Shown: positions 34,376 to 47,236, numbered from the stretch's first letter. The stretch is 64,000 nt of DNA from Anaerobiospirillum thomasii (GCF_900445255.1 NZ_UAPU01000006.1:123501-187500); one strand, 5' to 3'. Numbers and translations: made by a program. The notes: generated from the sequence alone by a model not told the origin.

Positions 34376-35614
34376 ATGGATGATATTTCTTCAGTAAAAA
34401 AGAGTGATGCTTTCTACCTCGAGACCCTCTCACACATCACGTCCCTGCCTATTTTAATGATTAATACAAAAGGCGACATTTTGTTGAATTTAGGTGGATG
34501 GCGCGATGAGGATCATGCTGTCTGTCAGGATAAAGTCCTAAACGATGAGATCATCGCCAAGGTTAACGAGAAAAATATTTTTATATACTACGATATTTTT
34601 TATATCCACTTTGGCGTGGTTAAGTGGTTTGACGACAAGATTATAATCATAGGTCCATTTACAGATTTTGACTTATCACCAGGCGCCGTCAGAGCCTTTT
34701 CCATCAAGCACAATACCAATTTAAAACCAATATCCAAATATGACTTTGTAAAGCTTGCTGCTGTGCTGATTCAGATAAACTTTCTTGTCACAGGAGAGGA
34801 GCTTATGGTAAATGATGTAATTGGCACTCTTGAGGTTAAAGACAGACTCAATCATGAAATTAATAATCAGATAGAAAATGTTTTAAAACGCCATATTGAA
34901 ATAAGCGCTCCGCATAATGACGGATCATGGGAGGTTATACGCAGAAAGTGCATTATGCAGGCTGATGTTAAAGGGCTAAACCGCCATATAAATGCACCAT
35001 TTTCAGGTAAAAGAGGCGTTATTGCCAATAATCCTATAAGAAATCTTAAAAATCTGGCTATTGTCGATGTTACTGTTTCATCACGCGCAGCTTTAGATGC
35101 CGGCCTTGATTCTGAAACAGTCTATACCATATCAGATGGCTATATTCTACAGATTGAAGAATGTAAGACACAAAGTGACATTGAATCAATTGCCAATCTG
35201 GCGGCCAATGAGTTTTGCCAGCTGGTCAAAAAGATCAAGGACAGTGGCGTGAAGTTTTCTATCAATACGCCAGAGGTGCTAGTTAATGCCTATAACTACA
35301 TATTAAGAAATCTCAATCAGAAACTCAATGTAACTGAGATAGCTCACAAGGTAGGCATCAGCCATGATTATCTTGAAAAACTATTTAAAAGAGAACTTGG
35401 CAGCACTGTGGGCAACTTTATTCTCTCATCTCGTGTTAAAAACAGTCAGAATCTGCTTAAAAACTCGAATATGTCTATATCTGAAATAGCCATGGTCATG
35501 GGTTTTTCAAGCTCAAGTCATTATATAAAAGCCTATAAAAGCATTTTTAATATAACACCATCAAAACACAGAATAAGATTTAAGAACAGATATTTACCCG
35601 ATGAAATTAAATAG
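34376..35614 (+). CDS. AraC-family transcriptional regulator
   Basis: 412 residues. The N-terminal ~300 residues form a sensor region seen in other long AraC proteins (RGVIANNPIRNLKNLAIVDVTVSSRAALDAG). The C-terminal two helix-turn-helix units are LNVTEIAHKVGISHDYLEKLFKRELG and MSISEIAMVMGFSSSSHYIKAYKSIFNITPSKHR. It is divergent from the GATase1-like operon with a 156-base shared gap, so it is probably that operon's activator. It ends just before the shared terminator with rpoC. Confidence 0.9.
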   Translation: MDDISSVKKSDAFYLETLSHITSLPILMINTKGDILLNLGGWRDEDHAVCQDKVLNDEIIAKVNEKNIFIYYDIFYIHFGVVKWFDDKIIIIGPFTDFDLSPGAVRAFSIKHNTNLKPISKYDFVKLAAVLIQINFLVTGEELMVNDVIGTLEVKDRLNHEINNQIENVLKRHIEISAPHNDGSWEVIRRKCIMQADVKGLNRHINAPFSGKRGVIANNPIRNLKNLAIVDVTVSSRAALDAGLDSETVYTISDGYILQIEECKTQSDIESIANLAANEFCQLVKKIKDSGVKFSINTPEVLVNAYNYILRNLNQKLNVTEIAHKVGISHDYLEKLFKRELGSTVGNFILSSRVKNSQNLLKNSNMSISEIAMVMGFSSSSHYIKAYKSIFNITPSKHRIRFKNRYLPDEIK

Positions 35615-35694
35615 AAGTTTTCCCCACTTAAAATGGCAGGCCACTCCGGGACTAGCTTAGATTCTACCCAAAAGGCACTTTTTAAGATCTCAGC

Positions 35695-35727
35695 AAAAAA
35701 AAATGGCCCAGCGGGCCATTTTTTTTT
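35695..35727. terminator. Bidirectional terminator between AraC gene and rpoC
   Basis: ATGGCCC/GGGCCAT stem with a 3-base loop, flanked by a run of A's (35695-35703) and T's (35719-35727). It gives a strong rho-independent terminator on both strands and ends the rplK-rpoC transcript. Confidence 0.92.
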
Positions 35728-35738
35728 GATTCAAGATC

Positions 35739-38700
35739 TTAATCTCTGTCAAAGCCGAAGCTGTCGGCAGCCTCAAGAGCTGCACCAAGCTGCTTAGAAA
35801 TGTCATCAGTTGAAGCCTGTGTCTGCTCGCTGGCAGCTGGCAGATCAAACTCCATCTTAGAGCGCAGAATCTCTTCGCGTCTTTGCTGATGATACTTAAA
35901 GCCGGTACCTGCAGGAATAAGTCTTCCCACAATAACATTCTCTTTAAGACCACGCAGATCATCGGTTCTGCCGGCAACAGAGGCTTCGGTAAGCACTCTG
36001 GTTGTCTCCTGGAAGGAGGCGGCAGAGATGAATGACTCTGTGCTTAATGAGGCCTTGGTCAGACCCATGAGCACATGGCGATAGAGTACAGGTCTCTTGC
36101 CCTGAGAGAGCAGTCTTTCGTTAACCAGACGTACCTGGGCAACTTCTGCCTGCTCGCCCTGCAGGAATTCGGTGCTGTCACCGGCATCAAGAACTTCACA
36201 CTTGCGAAGCATCTGACGTACGATAACCTCAATGTGCTTGTCATTGATCTTTACACCCTGCAGACGGTATACATCCTGAACTTCATTAACAATGTAGTTG
36301 GCCACTGCATTGACACCACGCAGACGCAGAATGTCATGTGGTGACTCAGGACCTTCGGCAATCATTTCGCCCTTTTGTACCTTCTCACCCTCAAATACGT
36401 TGAGGTTGCGTGACAGAGCAATCATTTCCTCGTGCTCTGGGACTAATGCTCCGTTCTCATCTACAGTACCCTCGGCTGGAGTGATAACCAGACGACGCTT
36501 GCTCTTAGTCTCCTTACCAAATGATACAGTACCTGAAATCTCAGCCAGAATTGCAGGCTCCTTAGGAGCACGGGCCTCAAACAGGTCAGCAACACGTGGC
36601 AGACCACCGGTAATATCCTTGGTACCGCCGGCCTTCTGAGGAATACGGGCAATAATATCACCGATATTAACCTCAGCACCGTCCTGCAGCTGCACAATGG
36701 CTTTAGCCTGCAGCAGATACTGAGCGGCAACTGTAGTGCCAGGAATAAGAACATCATTACCTTCCTTGTCAATAATCTTAACAGAAGGTCTCTTCTCCTT
36801 ACCCTGTGTTGGACGGGCAGCAATTTCACGTACTTCGATAGAGGCAATACCTAAAGACTCATCCTCTTTCTTATCTACGGTTACACCCTCGATAATATCG
36901 GTGTACTTAATTCTACCCTGCACCTCGGAAATAATTGGGTGAGTGTGCGGATCCCAGCGTGCAACTGTGGCACCGCTCTTGACTGTATCGCCGTCCTTGA
37001 CATCAAGTACAGCACCGTAAGGGATCTTGTGGCTCTCTTTTGATACACCAAAATCATCCATAACAGTAAGTTCAGTCTGACGTGAAGTAACAACTTCCTT
37101 GCCGTCAGTATTGATTACAGTCTTGGCATTTAAAATACGTACAATACCGCTGTTTCTTACTGTAGCGCCAGATTCAGCTACAGCACGTGATGCAGCACCA
37201 CCGATGTGGAAGGTACGCATGGTCAGCTGTGTGCCTGGCTCACCGATTGACTGAGCAGCAATAACACCCACAGCCTCACCGGCATTGACAATATGACCAC
37301 GGGCCAGATCACGGCCATAGCACTTGGCGCAGACACCAAAGAGAGTCTTACAGGTAATAGGTGAACGTACCTTGACTCTGTCAATCTTGGCATCTTCAAG
37401 TACAGAACAGGTCTTCTCATCAAGCACAGTGCCGGCAGGAAGCAGAACTTCCTTGGTGCCAGGACGCAGAACATCATTGGCAAGAGTACGGCCAAGTACA
37501 CGATCACGCAATGTCTCAATTACGTCACCGCCGCTTACATGAGGTGTAATCTCAAGACCATCTGATGTGCCGCAGTCATACTCTGTAATTACAAGATCCT
37601 GTGCCACATCAACTAAACGACGTGTCAGGTAACCTGAGTTAGCAGTCTTAAGAGCAGTATCGGCAAGACCCTTACGTGCACCATGGGTTGAAATAAAGTA
37701 CTGCTGTACGTTCAGACCTTCACGGAAGTTTGCAGTAATTGGGGTCTCAATAATAGAGCCATCAGGTGTAGCCATCAGACCACGCATACCTGCAAGCTGA
37801 CGAATCTGGGCTGGTGAACCACGGGCGCCAGAGTCAGCCATCATATAGATGCTGTTGAATGAGGCCTGCTTCTCTTCCTGACCTAAAATATTTACAGCGC
37901 TCTCAACTGAGAGGTTGGACATCATGGCCTTCATAACCTTGTCGTTGGCATTTGACCATACGTCGATAACCTTGTTATATCTCTCACCTGGAGTGATCTG
38001 TCCGTTCTCATACTGAGTCTGAATTGACAGAACTTCTTTCTGAGCTGAGGCAATAATTGACTGCTTCTCCTTAGGAATGAGCATATCATCCACACATACG
38101 GATGAACCGGAGATAGCGGCGTTCTTAAAGCCTGTGTACATAATGTGGTCTGCAAACATAACAGTGTCTTTAAGACCCAGAAGTCTATAGCAGCTGTTGA
38201 GCAGAGCAGCAATCTTCTTCTTGCCAAGAGGTACGTTTGATACCATGGTGAACCAGTCCTTGTGGGCCAGGATTTCACTTATAGTATCCTCATTTACGCC
38301 GTCAACCTTAGGATCGATAAGATCATAAGACAGACCCTTTGGCAGAATCAGAGATAAAATAGCACGACCTACAGTGGTCAGACGTAATTCATTCTTCTCT
38401 ACAAACTCACCTGTATCTGGATTCTTGTCGTAGTAGTGAATACGGCATGCAATACGGGCCTGCATATCAGCCAGACCTGACTTGTACACGCGCTCAGCCT
38501 CATAGGCGTCAGAGAGTATCATACCCTCACCGCGGGCACCGACCTTCATACGAGTCATGTAGTACAGACCTAATACCACGTCCTGTGCAGGTACAATAAT
38601 AGGATCTCCAGAGGCTGGAGAGAGAATATTATTGGTTGACATCATAAGAGCACGGGCTTCAAGCTGTGCCTCAAGTGTCAGCGGAATGTGCACAGCCATC

Positions 38701-40229
38701 TGGTCACCGTCGAAGTCGGCGTTAAAGGCTGGACATACCAGAGGGTGCAGACGGATAGCCTTACCCTCAATAAGAATTGGCTCAAAAGCCTGAATACCTA
38801 AACGGTGCAGTGTAGGAGCACGGTTTAATAATACAGGATGCTCACGGATAACCTCATCGAGCACATCCCATACCACAGCATCCTCACGCTCTACCATCTT
38901 CTTGGCAGCTTTGATGGTGGTGGCAAGACCGCGCAGCTCTAAACGGCCATAGATAAATGGCTTGAAGAGCTCAAGAGCCATCTTCTTAGGTAAACCGCAC
39001 TGATGCAGACGCAGATTAGGTCCGCAGGTAATTACAGAACGGCCAGAGTAGTCTACACGCTTACCTAGGAGGTTCTGACGGAAACGACCCTGCTTACCCT
39101 TAATCATGTCAGCAAGTGACTTTAAGGCTCTCTTGTTTGAACCTGTAATAGCTCTGCCGCGACGACCATTGTCCATCAGGGCATCTACAGACTCCTGCAG
39201 CATACGCTTTTCATTGCGTACGATGATATCAGGAGCAATAAGATCTAAAAGTCTCTTTAAACGGTTGTTTCTGTTAATTACACGTCTGTAGAGATCATTA
39301 AGATCTGATGTAGCAAAACGACCGCCGTCAAGTGGCACCAGAGGACGCAGATCAGGTGGCAGAACTGGCAGTACAGTTAAAATCATCCACTCAGGCTTGT
39401 TGCCAGAGGTGATAAATGACTCAATGAGCTTTAATCTCTTTGAGAACTTCTTGCGGTTGCTCTCAGAAGTGGTGGTCTCAAGAGCCTCTCTTAAAGAGCG
39501 GGCCTCTAGCTCAAGATCCATGCGCTGCAGGATCTCTAAAATAGCCTCGGCACCCATCTTGGCAGTAAAGTCATCACCATACTGCTCAAGAGCATCCATA
39601 TACTGCTCTTCAGTTAAAAGCTGACGATCAGTAAGCTCTGTCATGCCAGGATCGGTCACAACATAGCTTTCAAAATAAAGTACTGATTCAATGTCACGCA
39701 GCTTCATATCGAGAATAAGACCGATACGTGATGGCAGTGACTTTAAGAACCAGATATGGGCAACAGGAGCTGCAAGCTCAATATGACCCATACGCTCACG
39801 ACGTACTTTAGCCTGTGTTACTTCAACACCGCACTTGTCACAGATTGTGCCGCGGTGCTTTAAACGCTTATACTTGCCGCAAAGACACTCGTAATCTTTG
39901 GTTGGACCGAAAATCTTGGCACAGAATAAGCCGTCACGCTCAGGCTTGAATGTACGGTAATTGATGGTCTCTGGTTTTTTAACCTCGCCGTATGACCATG
40001 AACGGATCATTTCAGGTGAGGCAAGACCTATCTTAATTGCATCAAAATCTTCAAGACGCTGCTTTGACATGTTATTGCTGCTCTTGGCAAATTTGCCAAG
40101 GCTTTCACTCAGACCAAGATCAAGTGATAACTCATCACCTGCACCCATAGCCTGTGTGCCAGAGGCACCAAATTCTGCATTGTCATCAGCATTTAGTGCA
40201 TTTAGTACGTCAAATTCTTGATTGCTCAC
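35739..40229 (-). CDS. rpoC: RNA polymerase subunit beta'
   Basis: 1,496 residues (E. coli 1,407). The GTG start at 40229 has AGGAGA 8 bases upstream. Catalytic [12 protein letters not shown] is present, as are the N-terminal zinc site [20 protein letters not shown] and the second zinc site [12 protein letters not shown]. The trigger-loop region [12 protein letters not shown] is followed by a long insertion like the gammaproteobacterial SI3. The first ~54 residues, before [15 protein letters not shown], are an acidic, Ala/Gly/Asp-rich extension of about 45 residues compared with E. coli. It is the last gene of the operon. Confidence 0.98.
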   Translation of the reverse strand: MSNQEFDVLNALNADDNAEFGASGTQAMGAGDELSLDLGLSESLGKFAKSSNNMSKQRLEDFDAIKIGLASPEMIRSWSYGEVKKPETINYRTFKPERDGLFCAKIFGPTKDYECLCGKYKRLKHRGTICDKCGVEVTQAKVRRERMGHIELAAPVAHIWFLKSLPSRIGLILDMKLRDIESVLYFESYVVTDPGMTELTDRQLLTEEQYMDALEQYGDDFTAKMGAEAILEILQRMDLELEARSLREALETTTSESNRKKFSKRLKLIESFITSGNKPEWMILTVLPVLPPDLRPLVPLDGGRFATSDLNDLYRRVINRNNRLKRLLDLIAPDIIVRNEKRMLQESVDALMDNGRRGRAITGSNKRALKSLADMIKGKQGRFRQNLLGKRVDYSGRSVITCGPNLRLHQCGLPKKMALELFKPFIYGRLELRGLATTIKAAKKMVEREDAVVWDVLDEVIREHPVLLNRAPTLHRLGIQAFEPILIEGKAIRLHPLVCPAFNADFDGDQMAVHIPLTLEAQLEARALMMSTNNILSPASGDPIIVPAQDVVLGLYYMTRMKVGARGEGMILSDAYEAERVYKSGLADMQARIACRIHYYDKNPDTGEFVEKNELRLTTVGRAILSLILPKGLSYDLIDPKVDGVNEDTISEILAHKDWFTMVSNVPLGKKKIAALLNSCYRLLGLKDTVMFADHIMYTGFKNAAISGSSVCVDDMLIPKEKQSIIASAQKEVLSIQTQYENGQITPGERYNKVIDVWSNANDKVMKAMMSNLSVESAVNILGQEEKQASFNSIYMMADSGARGSPAQIRQLAGMRGLMATPDGSIIETPITANFREGLNVQQYFISTHGARKGLADTALKTANSGYLTRRLVDVAQDLVITEYDCGTSDGLEITPHVSGGDVIETLRDRVLGRTLANDVLRPGTKEVLLPAGTVLDEKTCSVLEDAKIDRVKVRSPITCKTLFGVCAKCYGRDLARGHIVNAGEAVGVIAAQSIGEPGTQLTMRTFHIGGAASRAVAESGATVRNSGIVRILNAKTVINTDGKEVVTSRQTELTVMDDFGVSKESHKIPYGAVLDVKDGDTVKSGATVARWDPHTHPIISEVQGRIKYTDIIEGVTVDKKEDESLGIASIEVREIAARPTQGKEKRPSVKIIDKEGNDVLIPGTTVAAQYLLQAKAIVQLQDGAEVNIGDIIARIPQKAGGTKDITGGLPRVADLFEARAPKEPAILAEISGTVSFGKETKSKRRLVITPAEGTVDENGALVPEHEEMIALSRNLNVFEGEKVQKGEMIAEGPESPHDILRLRGVNAVANYIVNEVQDVYRLQGVKINDKHIEVIVRQMLRKCEVLDAGDSTEFLQGEQAEVAQVRLVNERLLSQGKRPVLYRHVLMGLTKASLSTESFISAASFQETTRVLTEASVAGRTDDLRGLKENVIVGRLIPAGTGFKYHQQRREEILRSKMEFDLPAASEQTQASTDDISKQLGAALEAADSFGFDRD

Positions 40230-40286
40230 AACAGTTTCTCCTGCTTACGTGGCTTTAAAAGGGGAGCTGCCTCCCCTATCTGAATT

Positions 40287-43200
40287 TTAGTCCTTGCGAA
40301 CAAGATCAATATTGATACCTAAAGAACGTATCTCGCGTAACAATACGTTGAATGACTCAGGAATACCTGCATCCATACGATAGGCACCATCTACAATGTT
40401 CTTGTACATCTTGGTTCTGCCGTTGACGTCATCTGACTTGACAGTGAGCATCTCACGCAGGGTGTAGGCAGCACCGTAGGCCTCAAGGGCCCAGACTTCC
40501 ATTTCACCAAAGCGCTGGCCACCAAACTGTGCCTTACCGCCAAGAGGCTGCTGAGTTACTAATGAGTATGAACCTGTAGAACGGGCATGCATCTTGTCGT
40601 CAACTAAGTGGTTGAGTTTTAACATGTACATGTAGCCTACGGTTACAGGACGCTCAAAGGCCTTGCCTGTGGTGCCGTCAAACAGTGTCATCTGACCTGT
40701 CTCTGGCAGACCTGCAAGCTTTAACAGCTCCTTGATACAGTTTTCATCGGCACCGTCAAATACAGGTGTGGCCACTGTCATACCATCGCGCAGGTTGTTG
40801 GCAAGTACCATAACCTCATTGTCTGACATGGAGGCAATATCCACCTGCTGTGATGTTTCGCCTAAATCGTAAATCTTCTGCAGCAGTGTTCTTAATTCAG
40901 CTATGGCCTTCTGATCATTGAGCATGCGGTTGATCATCTCACCCACACCCTTAGCTGCAAGACCTAAATGTACCTCAAGCACCTGACCGATGTTCATTCG
41001 TGAAGGCACACCAAGAGGATTTAACACGATATCTACAGGACGACCTGTCTCATCGTATGGCATATCCTCAATTGGGCAGATCTTGGAGATAACACCCTTG
41101 TTACCGTGACGGCCGGCCATCTTGTCGCCTGGCTGAATACGGCGTTTTACTGCAAGGTAGACCTTGACAATCTTAAGCACGCCAGGAGTTAAATCGTCGC
41201 CTTCTGTAATCTTTCTTGAGGCAACCTCAAACTTCTCCTGATACTCCTTGCGGTAAACCTCAAGACGCTCGGCGAAGATCTCAAGCTGACGCTGTGCGGT
41301 ATCGTCCTTTAATCTCTGCTTTAGAAGCTCGGCATCAGCAATGGCATCAACAGCCTCCTGTGTCATACCGCTCTTGACAAGCAGAGTACGGACCTGACCT
41401 AAAAGACCGCGGCTTAGGAATGAGAACTCTTCATCAAGATCCTTTTTAGCCTTGGCAATATGCATCTGCTCAATTTCACGGGCACGTGAGTCCTTCTCTA
41501 CACCTTCACGGGTGAAGATCTGAACATCAACTACAGTACCTGAAGTACCGTTTGGTACACGCATTGAGGAATCTTTAACCTCAGAGGCCTTCTCACCAAA
41601 GATGGCACGCAGCAGTTTTTCCTCAGGGGTAAGCTGTGTCTCACCCTTTGGTGTGACCTTACCTACAAGAATATCACCACCTACAACCTCGGCGCCAACA
41701 TAGACAATACCTGACTCATCAAGCTTGGATAAGGCACTCTCACCTACATTAGGAATATCAGCTGTGATCTCCTCAGGGCCTAACTTGGTATCACGGGCCA
41801 CACAGGAGAGCTCCTGAATATGAATAGTAGTCAGTCTGTCCTTGGCAGCTACGCGCTCTGATACTAAGATAGAGTCCTCATAGTTATAACCGTTCCAAGG
41901 CATGAAGGCTACGCGCAGGTTCTGACCTAATGCAAGCTCACCTAAATCAGTAGATGAACCGTCGGCTAATACGTCACCTGCCTTGACCTTTTCATACAGT
42001 GAAACGCAAGGGCGCTGATTGATACAGGTATTCTGATTTGACCTTGTATATTTGATAAGGTTGTAGATATCAATGCCAGCATCATCCATACCGGTAATTT
42101 CATCGGCATTGACACGAACCACAATACGGCCGCCGTCAACGTGATCAATCACACCGCCACGTTTGGCAATAATAGTAACGCCTGAGTCTACAGCTACAGC
42201 ACGCTCCATGCCGGTACCGACAAATGGCTTCTCAGAACGTACAGTAGGTACGGCCTGACGCTGCATGTTTGCACCCATCAGCGCACGGTTGGCGTCGTCA
42301 TGCTCAAGGAATGGAATCAGAGCAGCAGCAACAGAAATAACCTGCTGTGGAGATACGTCCATAAACTGAACATCTGCCTTTCTGCGTACTACAGACTCAC
42401 CCTTGTAACGGCACTGTACGAACTCATCAATAATATTGCCGTTCTCATCAAGATCGGTATTGGCCTGGGCAATTACGTACTGACCCTCGTCAATAGCTGA
42501 GAGGTATTCAAAGTCCTCAGAGACAAGACCGTTTTTAACCTGACGGTACGGAGTCTCAAGGAAGCCGTAATCATTGCATCTTGAGAACACAGCCAGTGAG
42601 TTGATAAGACCGATGTTCGGACCTTCTGGGGTCTCAATAGGACACAGACGACCGTAGTGGGTCGGATGTACGTCTCGCACCTCAAAGCCGGCACGCTCAC
42701 GGGTTAAACCACCAGGACCAAGAGCAGAAATACGTCTCTTGTGTGTCACCTCAGACAGTGGATTGTTCTGATCCATAAACTGTGAGAGCTGAGATGAACC
42801 AAAGAATTCCTTGATAGCAGCAGAAATTGGTTTGGCGTTGATAAGCTCCTGTGGAGTAATATTGTCAAGATCGCCAGATGACAGTCTCTCGCGCACAGCA
42901 CGCTCTACACGCACCAGGCCGATTCTGAACTGATTTTCTGCCATTTCACCGACAGAGCGGATACGACGGTTGCCTAAGTGATCAATATCGTCGATAGTCT
43001 CTTTGCCGTTTCTGATCTTGATTAAGTAGCGTATTACCTTAATGATGTCATTATGAGATAAAACGCCTGAAATGCTGTCAGCCTCGGCAGGGGCAACAAT
43101 GGTAAGCTCCTTGCCCTTAAGATCGGTTACAGTACCGTCAATCTCCTCAACCTTGGCTTTAAGATTGAGTGCTGACATAGGAATAATAATGGCACGGTTG

Positions 43201-44762
43201 AGCTCAATGTCGCCATCCTTTGATGCAATCTTTACCTTGTGGATAAAGCGATCGTGGGCAGTAATCTTAGGATCATCCTTGGCCTTTAGAATAAAGCCGT
43301 CAAGGAAGTCTAAAAGCTTGTCGGCACACTTGTCAGGAGTGGTGCTTGGCATGCACTCGATCTCACCCTGATCAAGGTATTTCTTGACAAGGTCAACCAC
43401 CTGTGGGTACTGTGCATAGACATAGCCGTTGGCAAGTACAATACCAGACTCCTGTGTATTGAAGACATTGTTGCTGTCTGCAAAGGCTCTCTCTAAACCT
43501 GCCTTGAAGTGTTTGATCTCAACAAAGCGTGAGTCAAACTTCATTCTGCCTACAGATGAAAGATCGTATCTGTCTTCTGCAAAGAACAGATTGTTAAACA
43601 GTCCCTCGGCTGCCTCTGTTGTAGGCTGCTCACCAGGACGCATCATCTTGTAGATTTCAAACAGAGCTGCCATGCGGTCAGCTTCATCTGAGGTCAGATC
43701 GCGTGTTGAATCATTACGCAGAGTATCGGCAATGAATGGACCCTCATCTACCTGAGAGGTATAAAGTACGTCAAATTTCTTGATGCCATTCTCGGCAAGA
43801 GCTATAAGGCTCTGCTCGGTTAATACAGTATTGGCAGCAACGATGATCTCGCCCTGCTTGTTTTTGTAATCCTTGGCAACAATCTTATCTAATAGGTACT
43901 CTGGCGGAACGTCAATTGATGTCTTGCCTGCCTTCTTAAGCTCACGTATGTGACGGGCAGTAATCTTCTTGCCCTTTTCAACGAGCACTTTCTTGTCAAC
44001 GACAATATCAAATGAGGCAGTCTCGCCGCGCAGTCTTTCTGGTACCAGCTCCATGTTGATCTTGTTTGACTTAAATTCAATGGTTACTGTGTCAAAGAAA
44101 AGATCAAGGATCTGCTCTGTTGTATAGCCAAGAGCTCTTAAAAGTACTGTAGCTGGCAATTTACGGCGACGGTCGATACGCACGAACATATTGTCGCGGT
44201 GATCAAATTCAAAATCAAGCCATGAGCCGCGGTATGGAATAATACGGGCGCTAAACAGAATACGGCCAGGATGGGTTTTACCCCTGTCATTGTCGAAGAA
44301 TACACCAGGACTTCTGTGCAGCTGTGATACTACAACACGCTCGGTTCCGTTGACTACAAAGGTACCATTGTCAGTCATGAGTGGAATTTCACCCATGTAG
44401 ACATCCTGCTCTATACGCTCCTTGACAGTCTTTGGAGCATCCTTTTCATAGCGGACAAGGCTTAATTTAACCTTTAACGGAGCAGAATAAGTTGTACCAC
44501 GGATCATACATTCGCGGACATCGAATTTTGGCTCGCCAAGATGGAAACTGTTATAGCAAAGCTCTGCATTTCCTGAATAGCTCTTTATAGGAAATACACT
44601 TTTAAATGTAGCAACCAAACCATTTTCACTATCTGGATCGGAGCTAATAAACTGTTTGAATGAATCTAGCTGAACTGCAAGTAGATAAGGGGTATCTAAT
44701 ACCTTTGTTCTCTTACCAAAATCCTTGCGGATACGCTTTTGCTCAGTGTACGAGTAGACCAT
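40287..44762 (-). CDS. rpoB: RNA polymerase subunit beta, with unusual insertion
   Basis: 1,491 residues against 1,342 in E. coli. The rifampicin region [34 protein letters not shown] has the wild-type sensitive residues (D, H, S positions). Between VGRMKFDSR (ends ~411) and [13 protein letters not shown] (~565) there are about 150 residues where E. coli has about nine; this insertion explains nearly all of the length difference. The ATG at 44762 gives the canonical [16 protein letters not shown]. It follows rplL by 171 bases with hairpins between. Confidence 0.98.
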   Translation of the reverse strand: MVYSYTEQKRIRKDFGKRTKVLDTPYLLAVQLDSFKQFISSDPDSENGLVATFKSVFPIKSYSGNAELCYNSFHLGEPKFDVRECMIRGTTYSAPLKVKLSLVRYEKDAPKTVKERIEQDVYMGEIPLMTDNGTFVVNGTERVVVSQLHRSPGVFFDNDRGKTHPGRILFSARIIPYRGSWLDFEFDHRDNMFVRIDRRRKLPATVLLRALGYTTEQILDLFFDTVTIEFKSNKINMELVPERLRGETASFDIVVDKKVLVEKGKKITARHIRELKKAGKTSIDVPPEYLLDKIVAKDYKNKQGEIIVAANTVLTEQSLIALAENGIKKFDVLYTSQVDEGPFIADTLRNDSTRDLTSDEADRMAALFEIYKMMRPGEQPTTEAAEGLFNNLFFAEDRYDLSSVGRMKFDSRFVEIKHFKAGLERAFADSNNVFNTQESGIVLANGYVYAQYPQVVDLVKKYLDQGEIECMPSTTPDKCADKLLDFLDGFILKAKDDPKITAHDRFIHKVKIASKDGDIELNRAIIIPMSALNLKAKVEEIDGTVTDLKGKELTIVAPAEADSISGVLSHNDIIKVIRYLIKIRNGKETIDDIDHLGNRRIRSVGEMAENQFRIGLVRVERAVRERLSSGDLDNITPQELINAKPISAAIKEFFGSSQLSQFMDQNNPLSEVTHKRRISALGPGGLTRERAGFEVRDVHPTHYGRLCPIETPEGPNIGLINSLAVFSRCNDYGFLETPYRQVKNGLVSEDFEYLSAIDEGQYVIAQANTDLDENGNIIDEFVQCRYKGESVVRRKADVQFMDVSPQQVISVAAALIPFLEHDDANRALMGANMQRQAVPTVRSEKPFVGTGMERAVAVDSGVTIIAKRGGVIDHVDGGRIVVRVNADEITGMDDAGIDIYNLIKYTRSNQNTCINQRPCVSLYEKVKAGDVLADGSSTDLGELALGQNLRVAFMPWNGYNYEDSILVSERVAAKDRLTTIHIQELSCVARDTKLGPEEITADIPNVGESALSKLDESGIVYVGAEVVGGDILVGKVTPKGETQLTPEEKLLRAIFGEKASEVKDSSMRVPNGTSGTVVDVQIFTREGVEKDSRAREIEQMHIAKAKKDLDEEFSFLSRGLLGQVRTLLVKSGMTQEAVDAIADAELLKQRLKDDTAQRQLEIFAERLEVYRKEYQEKFEVASRKITEGDDLTPGVLKIVKVYLAVKRRIQPGDKMAGRHGNKGVISKICPIEDMPYDETGRPVDIVLNPLGVPSRMNIGQVLEVHLGLAAKGVGEMINRMLNDQKAIAELRTLLQKIYDLGETSQQVDIASMSDNEVMVLANNLRDGMTVATPVFDGADENCIKELLKLAGLPETGQMTLFDGTTGKAFERPVTVGYMYMLKLNHLVDDKMHARSTGSYSLVTQQPLGGKAQFGGQRFGEMEVWALEAYGAAYTLREMLTVKSDDVNGRTKMYKNIVDGAYRMDAGIPESFNVLLREIRSLGINIDLVRKD

Positions 44763-44798
44763 GGATTGGGAGTCCTCAGGTTGATCTGTTTCGCGAAG

Positions 44799-44863
44799 AG
44801 AGCATTATAATCATGCTCTTTTATCAGGCACCGAACCCGAACCCTCTTTCGAGAGCTCGGGTT
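44799..44863 (-). promoter_or_regulatory. Paired hairpins in the rplL-rpoB gap
   Basis: Two inverted repeats: AGAGCAT/ATGCTCT (44799-44819), and a longer one with arms AACCCGA.../TCGGGTT (44834-44863, GAAA loop on the minus strand). Neither is followed by a strong T-run. In E. coli this gap holds a partial terminator and an RNase III site that lower rpoB relative to rplL; a similar role is inferred. Confidence 0.55.
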
Positions 44864-44933
44864 TAGTATTTTCGATATAAATATCGTCTAGCGCACGGTG
44901 CTGTGCACCAGTCTTAAAGAAGGAAGGAGATAA

Positions 44934-45305
44934 TTACTCAACCTTAACCTTAGCACCAGCCTCTTCAAAGGCCTTCTTGATTGTCTCGGCTTCTTCCTTA
45001 GCAATGCCTTCCTTGATCTTAGCAGGAGCTGACTCAACTAAGTCCTTAGCTTCCTTCAGGCCCAGACCGGTAGCGGTACGAACAGCCTTAATAACGGCAA
45101 TCTTGTTAGAACCAACGTCCTCTAAGGTTACGTCGAACTCGGTCTTCTCCTCAGCGGCGGCAGCACCACCGGCAGCAGGGCCTGCAACAACAGCAGCAGC
45201 TGCAGTAACACCGAACTTCTCTTCCATTGCCTTTACTAACTCAACAACGTCCATTACGCTCATCTCAGCGATTGCATTGATGATATCATCCTTTGAAATT
45301 GCCAT
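44934..45305 (-). CDS. rplL: 50S ribosomal protein L7/L12
   Basis: 123 residues. The N-terminal dimerisation part is [20 protein letters not shown], the Ala/Gly-rich hinge [20 protein letters not shown], and the C-terminal factor-binding domain [24 protein letters not shown]. It forms the ribosomal stalk that recruits translational GTPases. Spacing to rplJ is 67 bases, as in other rplJL pairs. Confidence 0.98.
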   Translation of the reverse strand: MAISKDDIINAIAEMSVMDVVELVKAMEEKFGVTAAAAVVAGPAAGGAAAAEEKTEFDVTLEDVGSNKIAVIKAVRTATGLGLKEAKDLVESAPAKIKEGIAKEEAETIKKAFEEAGAKVKVE

Positions 45306-45372
45306 TTCAATTTTCCTTTATAAACTTCAGCCTTTGGCTGTAAAAAATCATTAAATACAGTATGTTAAAGAA

Positions 45373-45882
45373 TTAAGCAGCTTCGCCGCCTTCGTTTAAC
45401 TTCTTCTCTAAAGCAGCAAGAGTACGTACGAGCTTGCCAGCTGCGGCTTCCTTCATAGTAGCCATTAACTGAGCAACACCCTCATCAAATGTAGGTAATG
45501 AAGCTAATACGTCGATATCTTTGCCTTCGTAGAACTTGCCTTCAAAAGCAAGTGCCTTTACTTCAAAGTTAGCATTTGTCTTTGCAAAATCCTTGAAAAG
45601 ACGGGCAGCTGCGCCTGGATGGTCAAGAGAGAAACCGATTAAGGTTGGACCCTTGAATGAATCCTTCATGCACTCAAACTCAGTGCCTTCTACAGCACGG
45701 GCTAAAAGAGTGTTACGAACAACGTGCAGGTACACATTATTGTCACGGGCCTCTTTACGGAGTTTGGTCATCTGTGCAACTTCGATGCCGCAAGAATCTG
45801 CAACAACTGCTGACAATGCTTTCTTGGCTACTTCGCTGACACCGGCTACGATTGCCTTCTTGTCTTCGATATTTAATGCCAT
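45373..45882 (-). CDS. rplJ: 50S ribosomal protein L10
   Basis: 169 residues from [19 protein letters not shown], matching the E. coli start; an ATG nine bases upstream is less likely. L10 anchors the L7/L12 stalk on 23S rRNA and, as the L10-L7/L12 complex, represses its own mRNA at the leader upstream. The C-terminal helix [16 protein letters not shown] binds L12 dimers. Confidence 0.97.
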   Translation of the reverse strand: MALNIEDKKAIVAGVSEVAKKALSAVVADSCGIEVAQMTKLRKEARDNNVYLHVVRNTLLARAVEGTEFECMKDSFKGPTLIGFSLDHPGAAARLFKDFAKTNANFEVKALAFEGKFYEGKDIDVLASLPTFDEGVAQLMATMKEAAAGKLVRTLAALEKKLNEGGEAA

Positions 45883-45894
45883 TTTTAGCATGAC

Positions 45895-46085
45895 TCCTGG
45901 AATGTACTTAAGTACTTAAAGCCCCCTTGGGGGCACCACCGGAAATCGTTCTAAAGGAAAAACCTTTAAGAGCTATTCCGCCTGCGCAGGATGATTAAGG
46001 ATACTACCCCCTGCGGTCTTTGGTGAGAGACTAGCTCCCGGCCAAAATCTTTTATAAAGGTGCCGTATCCTGGCACCTGTCACCT
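45895..46085 (-). promoter_or_regulatory. Ribosomal L10 leader (autoregulatory RNA)
   Basis: About 190 bases between the rplA stop and the rplJ start, rich in inverted repeats: AGGTGCC/GGCACCT (46057-46078), GCCCCCTTGGGGGC (about 45919-45932) and others. The position and structure agree with the known L10-leader element bound by L10(L12)4. I did not fold it fully. Confidence 0.65.
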
Positions 46086-46090
46086 GTTAA

Positions 46091-46804
46091 TTAGGCAGAA
46101 GCTGACTGATCAGCCTTTAAAGTGGTCTTATCAACAGTGATGCCGCCGCCCATAGTGGTGGAGATGCATACCTTCTTGATATAAGTACCCTTGGCTGCAG
46201 ATGGCTTGGCCTTGGTGATAGCACCTAAAAGTGCATTTAAATTATCTGTAAGCTGAGCTGGGGTAAAGGTTACCTTGCCGATTGAAGCCTGGATTACACC
46301 AGTCTTGTCATTACGGTAGCGAACCTGACCTGCCTTGGCATTCTTAACAGCTGTAACAACATCAGGAGTTACAGTGCCAACCTTAGGGTTAGGCATTAAG
46401 CCACGTGGACCTAAAACCTGACCTAACTGGCCTACAACACGCATAGCATCTGGAGAAGCGATAACTACGTCAAAGTCCATCATGCCGCGCTTGATGTCAG
46501 CTGCAAGCTCATCCATACCTACAAGATCAGCACCGGCTGCCTTGGCCTGCTCGGCCTTCTCGCCCTGGGTAAATACACAGACGCGAACAGACTTACCTGT
46601 ACCGTGTGGCAGAACAGCTGCACCACGTACGTTCTGATCTGACTTGGTAGGATCGATACCAAGCTGAATAGCTACGTCAACGCTCTCAACGAACTTGGCC
46701 TTGGCGCACTTGATTAAAGTGTCAAAACCCTCATTTACGTCATACTCACGGTTCTTGTCAATGATGGAACGGATTTCCTTCATGCGCTTTGATAATTTAG
46801 CCAT
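46091..46804 (-). CDS. rplA: 50S ribosomal protein L1
   Basis: 237 residues, [18 protein letters not shown], with the L1 signature [16 protein letters not shown] and the C-terminal [20 protein letters not shown]1 forms the mobile L1 stalk and in E. coli represses rplKA by binding the rplK leader. It lies three bases after rplK. Confidence 0.98.
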   Translation of the reverse strand: MAKLSKRMKEIRSIIDKNREYDVNEGFDTLIKCAKAKFVESVDVAIQLGIDPTKSDQNVRGAAVLPHGTGKSVRVCVFTQGEKAEQAKAAGADLVGMDELAADIKRGMMDFDVVIASPDAMRVVGQLGQVLGPRGLMPNPKVGTVTPDVVTAVKNAKAGQVRYRNDKTGVIQASIGKVTFTPAQLTDNLNALLGAITKAKPSAAKGTYIKKVCISTTMGGGITVDKTTLKADQSASA

Positions 46805-46807
46805 GTC

Positions 46808-47236
46808 TTAGTCCTCCACATTGATGCCCATTGAGCGAGCAGTACCGCCGATTGAGCGAGCTGAAGCTTCTAAGTCAGCACCGGTCATATCAGGCTCTTT
46901 AATCTTGGCTATCTCAAGTAACTGAGCGTGTGAAATCTTACCGGCAACTTCCTTACCTGGCTTGTGAGAAGCACTCTGAATGTTCAGGGCCTTCTTGATG
47001 AGGAAGGATGCAGGTGGAGTCTTGGTAATGAAGGTGAATGATTTATCCTGGTATACAGTAATAACTACAGGAACTGGAGCACCTTTCTCAAGCTTTGCTG
47101 TGTGAGCGTTAAAAGCCTTGCAGAACTCCATGATATTTACACCGTGCTGACCTAAAGCAGGACCAACTGGTGGAGCTGGATTGGCATTGCCTGCGCCAAC
47201 CTGCAGCTTAATATAGGCAGAAACTTTCTTTGCCAT
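46808..47236 (-). CDS. rplK: 50S ribosomal protein L11
   Basis: 142 residues, [20 protein letters not shown], with the conserved [20 protein letters not shown] and [12 protein letters not shown]11 contacts the GTPase-associated centre of 23S rRNA. Normally nusG is directly upstream; here an IS4-type element and a nusG terminator separate them, so L11 relies on a promoter at 47337-47366. Confidence 0.98.
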   Translation of the reverse strand: MAKKVSAYIKLQVGAGNANPAPPVGPALGQHGVNIMEFCKAFNAHTAKLEKGAPVPVVITVYQDKSFTFITKTPPASFLIKKALNIQSASHKPGKEVAGKISHAQLLEIAKIKEPDMTGADLEASARSIGGTARSMGINVED

